From Brachionus koreanus (Eukaryota; Rotifera; Eurotatoria; Ploima; Brachionidae), in the NCBI GenBank assembly GCA_016987375.1, contig PJRA01000443.1:41861-53057 (forward strand): DNA of 11,197 nt, in the 5' to 3' direction. Numbering within the stretch: position 1 is the stretch's first letter; every line of letters begins with the position of its first letter. Of this stretch, positions 1-8,162 are shown in pieces. The notes under the pieces were generated by a model. The model did not search any database. It saw only the letters and a program-made list of their open reading frames with translations, and had not been told where the DNA came from. Position numbers and translations under genes: made by a program.

Positions 1-1020
1 TTAAGTCAAATTCCTTCAAATTTAATTTAATGCGGTAATAGGAAATTTTTTTTATTTTACATTTATTTTTTTGAAATTTGACGATTTTTCTTTTTTACTA
101 AAGGCAATATCTGACAATTTAAATAAAAATTTGTCTATTTCAAAGCTTTATTTTTGAACTGCTGAAAATGCATTGAAATTTTGTTGCGCATTTAAAATAT
201 TTTGATCATTTTTGAAAAATGAAATTTGATCTAAAATTTTACTTTGCTCAAGTTTAAAAAAGTATTTTTATCGAAACTAATACAAAAATATAAAACGAGT
301 TCAATACAAGCTTTAGAAAATTACGTAGTCTTTTGATATTTAATACATATATGTGATAATTTATAAAAATTAATGGTACTTTAAATAATTCTGGGCTAAT
401 ACAATTTTGACTGTGACATTTTAAGATTTTTAATGACAAATTAATACATTTATGAAAAAATTAATTTTTTTATGTTACATTAAATACATTGTTGTGACAT
501 TATAATATATTCCCTTTTTTAAACTAAATTTTTTTCTATTATTGTCATATCTCGGTTTTAGGAGACTCACCAATGTGTCATTTACGAATATATAAATTTA
601 TGTTTTCAGATAGTTCATTTCTAAATTTAAGGATTAAAAAAGTGGCGTCACCTTACTGGGAGTCACTGAATTTGAAAAATATAAATTGTAAAAATAAAGT
701 GAACTTGTAAGCAAAGCTTCTTTATATCATGAAAGTATTATAGAATGGCACGTTGAAGTGACATGAAACTAGTAAGTTTGTAAATACATGTGTATATAGA
801 TTAAATAAAGTTTGTTAGAATTTTAAGTTAGAATCGAGTAATTTTTTAACTTAAAATATCAAGAAAGATAAATATTAATTAAATAAAAAAATTTTCAAAA
901 TTAAAAGCGGGTTAAATTTTTTTTAATTTTGATTTTTTAACTTGATCAATTTAAAGTGTTTCGTTTTATTTATTTTATGAATAAAAAAAATGCAAATAAT
1001 TTTAAAAAAAATAAATCAAG
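1..1020. other. AT-rich stretch without an identifiable gene (upstream or intronic to POLG)
   Basis: No exon of a known family could be recognised here on either strand. The polymerase gene to the right begins in mid-protein, so this stretch is probably a long POLG intron, with the exonuclease exons lying left of the window. Long A and T runs dominate. A nine-base motif TGTGACATT occurs at 412-420 and 493-501. One open frame at 528-708 on the plus strand stands out because it is less AT-rich; it is listed separately. The reading frame that reaches 1020 can be followed back to 956, but that extension (Asn/Lys-rich) starts at GTG and looks like intron. Confidence 0.5.
528..708 (+). other. Orphan open reading stretch, possible exon or repeat fragment
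   Basis: A frame open from a TAA at 525-527 to a TAA at 706-708 encodes about 59 residues and contains the stretches LGDSPMCHLRIYK and KKVASPYWESLNLK. A possible acceptor (T-rich then TTTTAG, AG at 560-561) lies inside it, and a possible donor (GTAAAA) follows AAAAATATAAATT near 692. Its composition is less AT-rich than the surroundings. It could be a POLG linker exon between the exonuclease and polymerase halves, where family conservation is low, but I could not align it convincingly. It may equally be a transposon fragment or chance. No function is assigned. Confidence 0.2.
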
Positions 1021-4000
1021 TTGGTACCGAGACTTGTGTACAAAATCGAATGAAGAAAACTGGGAACCAGGTCCAAGTTTGATTTCAACCAAGACAAGGT
1101 CGACTCCATACTTGCTTCGATTGACTTGGGATGGCTATCCGATGCATTATCAAAGCAAACAAGCTTGGGGATATTTAATCGAAGAACAAAATTGCAGTAT
1201 ATATTGCCCAATTATTTGTTGAACTTAATTATTTTTTTTAAATACAGCTCAGATAAATAGTGACAAAAAAAACAAGAAAAAATTAGATTTGAACAAAGTT
1301 GACATATGCAAAACAACTTATGTATTTCAGAAAATTCCTCACAAAGTATTAAAAAATTATATACTTTTTTAAAATTTAATTTACTTGAAAAAAAAAGTAT
1401 GGTGAAAAATTTAATGTTGGTAACCCATTAGCCAAATCGTTTTTATCTAAAATAAATCAAGGAGTAATTAGCTCTATACCGGAGAAAGCGGCTGGATTAG
1501 CTCTTAGAATTCACACTCAAATATCTTATTGGGAAATGAATCAAAAAAGAATTAGGTTTCATTATCAAACTCGATAAAAATAGAATTGAAGATTATTAAT
1601 TTTTTTTGCTTATTAAGAGATCAAAAGGCTATTTTTAATAAAAATGACTCTGGAGCCATTTTGCCTATTTCGGTTGTAAGTGGCACAGTAACAAGACGAG
1701 CTGTTGAACCCACTTGGTTAACTGCTACTAATTATTCTGTAAATTTCCAGACCAGTTTCAATGGATATTTTCTAATTATTAATTTTTTTTTTAAGAAAGA
1801 AAGAATTGGAAGTGAACTAAAAGCAATGATTCAGTCGCCAGATGAATATTTTTTTATTGGCGCAGATGTTGATTCACAAGAATTGTGGATAGCAGCCACT
1901 CTAGGAGATTCTGAGTATAAAATACATGGGTCAAGCCCTCTTGGATGGGTAAGTTTAAAGTAGGAAGAAAATCAATCGAAAAACTTCATAATTTCATAAA
2001 AATTTTTTTTTTCAAGTTATTTAATATAGAAAAATTTAAGCATAGTGAAATATAAATTAATGCACAATATAAATGAACTGCCAAAATTTTTAAAAATTAA
2101 TTATTTTCACTTGATTTTGAGCTCATTGATCATAGCTTATTTTGAGCGAATATTTTTGTTATTTTTGATTATTTTCATTCAAAAACGCAATTTTGATATA
2201 AAATTATAAATCATAATCTTTGCTTCAAAGTTTAAATAAATTAATAAGTTATTAAATTTAAATAAGAAAGTCAAAATAAAAAAAAAAAAAAATTTTAAAC
2301 ATAATTTTTGAAATTAAATATTTCCTGGATTCGGAGAGAATTTATATATTTATTTTCTAATTAAAAGCTAACTTCAAGTCATTTTCAGTGGGATCCAAAT
2401 AAGTCTAATTTATCAAAAAACAATTTTTTTTTCAAATGACCATTTTTGGACGGAATTGTGAACTTTGGAACAAAAAAAAAAAAAATTTTAAATTAGAATA
2501 ACTTTTTTACTTAGAGTCTAAAAACCGTTCTGCAAAATGTATCAGCTGATACAAGGCTTGTATCACCCAAATTTAGTCTGTGTACAAACTCTGCAATGGT
2601 GCAAAAACTATATGAATTAAAAAATTATTAAAATTAAATTGCACAGCTTTTGCACCGACTAAATTTGAGTGATGCAAAGCCTTGTATTAACTGATACACT
2701 TTGCAGAACGGTTTTTAGACTCTAAGTAAAAAAGTTATTCTAATTTTAAATTTAATAAAATCCCATCAGTTTTGACTTCTTTATTTTTATTTAATAAAAC
2801 ATCTACAGATTGACCAACTTCATTACCAGTCTTTAGTATTTCATGGGACATTTTCTCAATTAGAAAAGCATTTTTTTTGAAAATATTTAAGACTCCAAAG
2901 GTCGGAGGGGTCTTCTGTTACTTCCTTTTATTGGTTTTTATTCAATAAATTAAATCGCTTTTTTTAATTTTTTATTTCAATCATATCTTAAATCAAAAAT
3001 ATTTTAAAATTTTTTAATTTTTATTAGAAAATAATTTTATTTTCATTTAAAATAAGTAAAAAAACGAGTCTAATAAAATGGGTTGATCTCTGAGCCGATC
3101 TTTGAGCGTTAATGAGACATTTCTTTCAACGAGGCAACGGTTTGCTGATCAGTCATGTTCATCAACACCGGTCAGCTAATCACATTTTGAAAAAAACCTT
3201 TTTAAATTAGAAATTGATCATATTTTTAATATTTTATAGAAAAAAATTATTTAATAAAAACAAACACATATAAATTTGACTATTATTTTGACATTTATTT
3301 ATTTTTTCATATATTGGCAAACAAAAGTCTAACTGCTTTTAAAACATAAAGCTTAAATTAACACATCATTAAGCTTTTGAAAAACCATGCATTCAATAGA
3401 CTTTTCCCTATCCGCATTATCAAAAAAATCTTCATAAATGAAAATTGAAAATTAAAAAATATAATTTCTTGAATGTTTTTATTCCATAAATAATAAATTA
3501 AAATTTTTTCTTAATTAAAAATTTTAATTTCAGATGAACTTACAAGGCAAAAAATCAGACGGTACAGATATGCACAGTAAGACTGCTTCTTTGATTGGAA
3601 TTAGCCGAGATCAAGCGAAAGTTTTTAATTACGGACGAATTTATGGAGCTGGAAAAAAGTTTGCCCAAAAGTTGTTAATGCAGTTTGATCCTAAAATAAC
3701 CGATCGAGAAGCTTTTATCAAAGCTTCAAAATTGTACAGTGAAACAAAAGGAGTAAGAAGCAAATTGAAGCCAAAAGCAATTCAAGATGAAAGCTTGAAC
3801 AAACAATTGAGCCAATTGTCAAATGATGCAAATGATGCAGAAGAGGATGTAAATGCTGGAAAATGGGTTGGTGGAACTGAATCGGAAATGTTTAACAAAC
3901 TGGAAGAAATTGCTGTATCGCAACATCCAAAAACACCGGTTCTAAATGCAAGAATTAGTCAGGCTCTTGAGCCAGATGTAGTAGACAAAAATGTAAATAT

Positions 4001-4604
4001 TAAAAACAGCTAAAGCTAAAGATTAAAAGCATCTTTAGTCTATTTTATTTTAGTTTATCACATCAAGAATAAATTGGGTTGTTCAAAGTTCAGCTGTTGA
4101 TTATCTTCATATAATGTTGGTTTGCATGAACTGGTTAATTCAACACTATGAAATTCAAGCAAGATTCTCAATTAGCATTCATGATGAAGTAAGATACATA
4201 GTTAAAAAGGAGGACAGGTACAAATTGAATAAAAATTTGAAAAAAGAAAACAGACAAAAATTAAATTAATTTTAATTAAGGTATAGAGCAGCTTTGGCAC
4301 TACAATTGACTAATTTGTACACTAGAGCAATGTTTTCCTACAAAATGGGGTTCGATGATCTACCAATGGTATATACTATGAAATAGATTTATTTTTTAAT
4401 TTTAATTAATTTTAATTTGCTTAGTCTGTTGCATTTTTCAGCGGTGTTGATATTGATAGATGTTTGAGAAAAGAGCCAGATTTGGATTTTGTCACTCCTT
4501 CAAATCTAAACGGCTTAAAACATGGATATGGAATTGAGTTCGGCCAGTGTCTTGATATGAATCAAATATTAGATATTACTAATGGAATTTTGGCAAAAAA
4601 ATGA
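1021..4604 (+). CDS. POLG: Mitochondrial DNA polymerase gamma catalytic subunit, polymerase half (5' partial, nine exons)
   Basis: Family A polymerase that replicates and repairs mitochondrial DNA in the matrix. Exons inferred from similarity and phase: 1021-1196, 1248-1345, 1398-1555, 1618-1738, 1796-1948, 3534-3992, 4054-4217, 4281-4368, 4425-4604, giving about 531 residues and a TGA at 4602-4604. Landmarks in order: WYRDLC and [32 protein letters not shown] and [12 protein letters not shown]; motif [11 protein letters not shown] (catalytic Asp codon 1865-1867); motif B with [36 protein letters not shown]; motif C HDE (4180-4188); [28 protein letters not shown]. All phases agree across the eight introns. 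The first exon's 5' edge (1021) is the least certain. The 3'-5' exonuclease domain and mitochondrial targeting peptide are not in the window. The accessory-subunit spacer, between the first exon and KIPHK, is much shorter than in vertebrate POLG. The identity is secure; the intact state of the full gene cannot be judged here. Confidence 0.93.
1739..1795 (+). other. 57-bp intron of POLG, divisible by three and without a stop
   Basis: Donor GTAAAT follows the codons for ATNYS and acceptor TTTTTTTTTAAG precedes those for KERIGSELK. The 57 bases read through in frame without a stop, so the unspliced frame stays open and would add 19 residues ending in a Phe-rich run. Vertebrate POLG has only a few residues between the equivalent blocks (TASN and RVGSELK), which argues that this is spliced out. 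Confidence 0.8.
2485..2753. repeat. Near-perfect inverted-repeat element (MITE-like palindrome)
   Basis: The left arm (about 2485-2606) is the reverse complement of the right arm (about 2648-2753), with a loop of about 41 bases. In the outer 90 bases of each arm I count five substitutions, all transitions, and one single-base gap. Nearer the centre the left arm carries an extra 19 bases (2579-2597) before the inner pair GGTGCAAAA (2598-2606) and TTTTGCACC (2648-2656). The outer ends merge into A/T runs, so target-site duplication cannot be read. There is no coding capacity. It resembles a foldback or MITE-type non-autonomous DNA transposon inserted in the intron; an RNA copy would fold into a long hairpin. 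Confidence 0.8.
2889..2914 (+). repeat. Short RNA-type hairpin inside the POLG intron
   Basis: AAGACTCC at 2889-2896 can pair with GGGGTCTT at 2907-2914 over eight pairs, one of them a G-U wobble, around a ten-base loop. It is GC-rich for this intron. An alternative pairing CTCC with GGAG exists inside it. No RNA family is recognised. Confidence 0.3.
3081..3190. other. Less AT-rich patch with a 12-bp tandem near-repeat in the POLG intron
   Basis: This patch of about 110 bases is clearly richer in G and C than the flanking intron. It holds GATCTCTGAGC (3085-3095) followed one base later by GATCTTTGAGC (3097-3107), ten of eleven bases identical, and later CTGATCAG and CACCGGTCAGC. I tested it by eye for tRNA and snoRNA boxes and found none. 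It may be a fragment of an older mobile element or a conserved intronic element. Confidence 0.3.
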
Positions 4605-4622
4605 TCAAAAAAATTTTTTACA

Positions 4623-4628
4623 AATAAA
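4623..4628 (+). terminator. Polyadenylation signal AATAAA of POLG
   Basis: A canonical AATAAA lies 19 bases after the POLG stop codon, within an A-rich stretch. In such AT-rich DNA the hexamer is common, so only its position supports the call. Confidence 0.5.
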
Positions 4629-4766
4629 AAAAAATTAAAAAATTACATTTTTTTAAAATATTTTTTGATGCTAAAAATTAAAAAAATTTACTTTTTTTTT
4701 TATTTTTTTTTAAATTAAGCAAATGAATGATTATAAACGATTAATTTGCTTAGTTTTTATAAATGC

Positions 4767-4790
4767 AATGAATGAATGAATGAATGAATG
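4767..4790. repeat. (AATG)6 microsatellite
   Basis: Six uninterrupted copies of AATG. It lies in the intergenic gap about 160 bases after the POLG stop. Confidence 0.9.
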
Positions 4791-5002
4791 TTTTATAAAT
4801 ACATTCAGAATAGATTTAAAATTCTTTTGTGAATGAGGCCCAAATTAAAATAACACAGTTCTATAATTAAGTCAAGATATGCTTTAGGTGATAAATGGAT
4901 CAGTCGACATTTCGATGCGTCTAGTTTATGAGATACATGACAAGCATACTCTTAGTTATCTTTGTGCACCAGTTGATAAGCTGATGATTGGGCGATAATT
5001 CA

Positions 5003-5143
5003 GGGTAACATATATTCCTTATAAATGCTAGCTAATTTGTGTTATAAAAACGTTTGAGTTATACATGCTCTAAGAGGAATTGTGCATTGTCACAAAGTAC
5101 TTACTTCTAAGATTAATGACAAAATAAGTAAAAAATGTTACCC
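5003..5143. repeat. Possible small terminal-inverted-repeat element
   Basis: GGGTAACAT at 5003-5011 is the exact reverse complement of ATGTTACCC at 5135-5143, and a further CTTAT/ATAAG pair lies inside both ends. The 141-bp span is non-coding and less AT-rich than its surroundings. A two-base CA adjoins each side, too short to call a target duplication. It may be a short MITE, or chance. Confidence 0.3.
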
Positions 5144-5340
5144 CAATGAAGAAGAAGACTTTTTAAAACTATCATTTAATAATCTTTTATAATATTTTAA
5201 TATAACTAATTTTTTAAATTCCAAACAAATTTATTCAATTATTAATAAATTTATTTAATGAAATAAAGTATATGTTTTGAGAAAAAAAAAGATAGAGCAA
5301 AATTTTTTTTGTTAACATTTACCAAAAAATTTAATTAATT

Positions 5341-5613
5341 AATAAAAAAAAGTAATTTATATAAAATAATTTTTTTGTGCAACCGTTTGGACAATAATAA
5401 CCTTTTTCCTTTTTCATTAATGCGATGTTTCAGCATTTTCTGTAAAACTTCGCTTTTTTTGAAGGGATTTCTAACTCTTTATCACTTGATTCATCGTCTG
5501 GTTGCTGTATTAAAATTGGACACAATCAGCCGTTTGAATACTGTAAATAAGGTCTAGTTTTATTTGTTTGCCCCTTTTTTTTGGTTTGTTTTTCAATGGA
5601 ATTTCCATGCTAA
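5341..5613 (-). pseudogene. Decayed coding remnant: Lys-rich then acidic segment
   Basis: Reading the minus strand from an ATG at 5613, the frame gives MEIPLKNKPKKRGKQIKLDL, continues for about 12 more residues and stops at a TAA. A different frame then reads QPDDESSDKELEIPSKKAK and FYRKC to a TGA, and after that stop MKKEKGYYCPNGCTKK in the same second frame. The composition (KPKKRGK basic stretch, Ser/Asp/Glu-rich stretch, KKAK nuclear-signal-like motif, paired cysteines) is protein-like and unlike the surrounding A/T noise, but no single frame is open throughout and I found no intron that joins the parts. The best reading is a broken copy of a nuclear, possibly transposon-derived protein. 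The family is not recognised. The plus-strand open frame over the same bases (5375-5557) is taken as its shadow. Confidence 0.35.
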
Positions 5614-6038
5614 TATTCTTAAAATTTACCATTTCTTAAAAAAACAATAAATCACCTGTTAGCCATAATGTTTTGCAAAATTTTCAAATAAAGGCTGAAA
5701 TTCTAAAAAATTCTAAACATATTATCTTTGTATTTTCTTTTAAGCATGATTCTGGATTAGTGCATTTTTGGGCGATCTAGCTTTTCATATAAATTTAAAA
5801 CAGTATAGTGATTTTTAGCAACGCATAAATAAATGCGTAAATCTCATAACAGATAAATGCAAAAAATATTTGAGCTTTGACTTCTAATAAAAAACAACAT
5901 GAACCACCTCTAATTTCAGCTGTTTCCGTCAAGAAATGCTGAAGTTATTAAATTTTAGAGATTTATTTTCCAAATTTTAAAATAAATATTTCTTTTAGCA
6001 TCTTTTAGCACAACAAAAAATAAAAATTCTTTCTGAAA

Positions 6039-6044
6039 TTTATT
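6039..6044 (-). terminator. Candidate polyadenylation signal of the P450 gene
   Basis: TTTATT on the plus strand, AATAAA on the coding strand, about 100 bases after the P450 stop. Other TTTATT sites exist nearby, so the choice is uncertain. Confidence 0.3.
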
Positions 6045-6141
6045 TTTGAAAAACAGATCAAAAAGAAAAATTTTAAATTGAAATAAAAATTGTTAAATTT
6101 TTTTTTTCTAAAAAATTTAAAAAAAAAAGAAAATTTAATTA

Positions 6142-8162
6142 TTAAAACCTTGGAGTAAGAAAAACCTTGACACCATCAACAGGCCTCAAAGTTGTGTATT
6201 GAACTACATCGAACGATTGATCCGGATCCAATTTAAAATCAAAATGTTGTATTAACTTGGCAAGTATTAACTTACCTTCGATCTTAAACAACAAAAAATA
6301 TTAAAAATTCATATTATTTATTCTACTAATACCTTGGCAAAATTTTGTCCAATGCAATTTCTTGGCCCTAAAGAAAATGGAAAAAATGTGTAACTATTTA
6401 TTTTATTTTCCTTCGAGAATGGATGATTTTTTAGAAATCTTTCCGGAATAAATTCTTTTGGTCGCGAAAAGTAATTTTCGTTTCGACCCATTATGTAAAC
6501 TGGCATCTAAGAATAAAATTTATAAATTTTTTTTTCAAATAAATATTTATCAAAAAAAAATCAATATTACAATAAACCAGGAATTTTTTGGTATCTTGTA
6601 GCCAAGTATTTCGCACTCTTGTGCTGACAATCTTGAAAAAGATGGAACTGGGGGCCACTTTCGCATTGATTCATTAAAAACAGCGCTTGTATATTCTAAA
6701 CGTGCCAAATCATCTTGATCAATTGTTGACTTTTTTCCTAAGACATGATCGATTTCTTCTTTTAGCCTTTTAAAAGTCATAATTTTTAGAAATAAATTTC
6801 AGGAATAAAATTTAAATCAATTAACAAAATAGTTTTGTTTTTAAATTAAAGTAAGAAAAAACTTTGTCTAATTCTTCAATAAATAATCATTTTAATCTAC
6901 ATTTCTGTCTAATTGTAAAATTTAATTTGTTTTTTTTTGGCATTTTTAAATTCAAAAATAAACAAAAATTTTTTTAAAAAATTTTGTAAAATTTAACAAA
7001 GTGTTTGATTTAACAATTGAGTGTTAAAATCTTTTTAGATTAAATTAATGTTATTGAAAATTTAATTCATATTTACTTTTTTAATACTTGTGGATTTTGT
7101 CCAAGTTCAAGGAAACAAAATGAAAGAGCATTTGCTGTGGTTTCTTGTCCTCCAACAAAAAACGTAATAAAATCATCAACAAGTTTATCAAAATCAAAAT
7201 CATCATCAGTTTCTAATAAAGAAAAAAAAGCTCAAAAAAAAAAATTTTTTTTTTCTAAATTTTACTAAAATTTTTGATCATTAGAGACAAAATATTATGG
7301 GCCATAAAATTATTCTCTTGTAGCTCTTTCAGTTTAATTTGGAGACTTTCAATTGAAAAATGCCTCAAGTTGCGAATTGACTGTTTAAGACTTTTAATAT
7401 GTTTGCGTTTAGAAGGCTTAAGAAAGCATAGGGGATCTGTCAAATCAAGAGTTACAGCCTCCAGGCCACGACAAATGTAGTTATTTAGCTTAGACTCTGG
7501 ATTGTTAAGCGAATCGGTGTCCAAATCAAACGCCACCTTGGCAATCACATCCAAAGTCATGTGATTAATTTCATTAAACAGACTAATACATTCATTCGAT
7601 TTACTCAAATTATTTAGTCGCTGTAATAACAAATCTCCTTTTGAATTAAATTCGTCTAAACTTTGCATTAAAATGCTATTTTTTTTTCAAATTTTAATTT
7701 AAATAAAAATTTTTTTTTTCACATTTACTCTTTCTTAAATCCATTGTTCATCATAGCTCGCCTATTTCGCCATTTTATCTTGTCAATTTCAGTCAACAGG
7801 CCGATGCCCAGAAATCTTTCGCCTAAAGGAAAAGCTCCGATGCCTTTTTTTGGCAAGTCTTCTTCAATCAAAGCTGTTTTGACTGCGCTTTCATCGTTAA
7901 CAATTACAACCATTGTGTTCAAAACTTGGTATGCATAAACAGGTCCATATGCTTTAAACCATTCAAAATGAAGATCCTGTAGAATTTTTTTAGCAGATAT
8001 GTGTTTCACAATTCGAAAATATTGACCAAAATAGAAGCCGATTAGACCTTTAGAGCTAGGCCCTGGCAAATGTCGGTACTTTCGGCGAAGAAGAAAAATT
8101 TTAAATGAATAGTAAGAAAATGCACCTACTAGTGCAGCTGATAAACTAATCAAAATTTTCAT
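6142..8162 (-). CDS. CYP46A1: Cytochrome P450, CYP46A (cholesterol 24-hydroxylase)-like, complete, six exons
   Basis: Haem-thiolate monooxygenase, probably acting on a sterol or other lipid at the ER membrane. Coding-strand exons: 8162-7729, 7675-7266, 7212-7077, 6766-6571, 6506-6333, 6282-6142, giving 496 residues plus TAA, close to the family's usual 500. Introns are 53, 53, 310, 64 and 50 bp and all phases match. An N-terminal membrane anchor (residues 2-25) is followed by a basic run and the proline hinge HLPGP (31-35). The I-helix oxygen-binding motif GGQETT is at 302-307, K-helix ExxR at Glu359-Arg362 (ESMR), PERF at 413-416, and the haem loop FSLGPRNCIG at 436-445 with Cys443 as thiolate ligand. 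Blocks such as KYRHLPGP, VYIMGR and FFPFSLG match CYP46A1 best among the P450s I know. The start is the first Met before the anchor. No inactivating change is visible. Substrate is inferred from the family only; sterol 24-hydroxylation is not proven. Confidence 0.93.

Larger units (their letters stand above)
1949..3533 (+). other. Long (1585-bp) intron of POLG
   Basis: Donor GTAAGT directly follows the Trp codon of SPLGW, and acceptor TTTCAG directly precedes ATGAACTTACAAGG (MNLQG). The equivalent vertebrate protein reads continuously here (GWMTLQG), so the exons on both sides are fixed. It is about 25 times longer than the other POLG introns in the window. It carries an inverted-repeat element, a small hairpin and a less AT-rich patch, all listed separately. 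No open frame in it resembles a protein I recognise. Confidence 0.85.
4605..6141. other. Intergenic gap between convergent POLG and P450 genes
   Basis: About 1.5 kb between the two stop codons, with no intact gene. It contains an A/T-rich 3' region after POLG, an (AATG)n microsatellite, a less AT-rich block at about 4830-5150 with a terminal-inverted-repeat-like pair, a decayed minus-strand coding remnant near 5341-5613, and a tandem TCTTTTAGCA duplication at 5991-6010. The rest is A/T runs. Confidence 0.6.

Noticed and set aside
254..439. Minus-strand open frame of about 61 codons
   Set aside because: It is Ile/Leu/Phe/Lys-rich low-complexity sequence from A/T runs, with no motif or splice context.
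956..1020. In-frame extension of the first POLG exon to 956
   Set aside because: It would begin with GTG, which is not a normal nuclear start, and it is Asn/Lys/Phe-rich; similarity to POLG begins at WYRDLC just after a usable acceptor at 1019-1020. I cannot fully exclude an acceptor further left.
1002..1211. Minus-strand open frame opposite the first POLG exon
   Set aside because: It is the antisense shadow of clearly conserved POLG sequence.
3081..3190. tRNA or box C/D or H/ACA snoRNA in the less AT-rich intron patch
   Set aside because: No cloverleaf, no B-box, no C or D box pair and no hinge plus ACA arrangement could be found by eye.
4830..5150. Possible reverse-transcriptase or other transposon coding fragment in the intergenic gap
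   Set aside because: All frames on both strands are interrupted every 10-20 codons, and no motif is visible.
5375..5557. Plus-strand open frame of about 60 codons
   Set aside because: It lies antisense to the protein-like minus-strand relic, starts with a non-ATG codon and has no recognisable content.
5821..5838. Short inverted pair ACGCAT/ATGCGT
   Set aside because: Only six pairs, readily expected by chance, with no context.
7274..7480. Plus-strand open frame within the P450 gene
   Set aside because: Antisense shadow of P450 exon 2.
7744..7938. Plus-strand open frame within the P450 first exon
   Set aside because: Antisense shadow of P450 exon 1.
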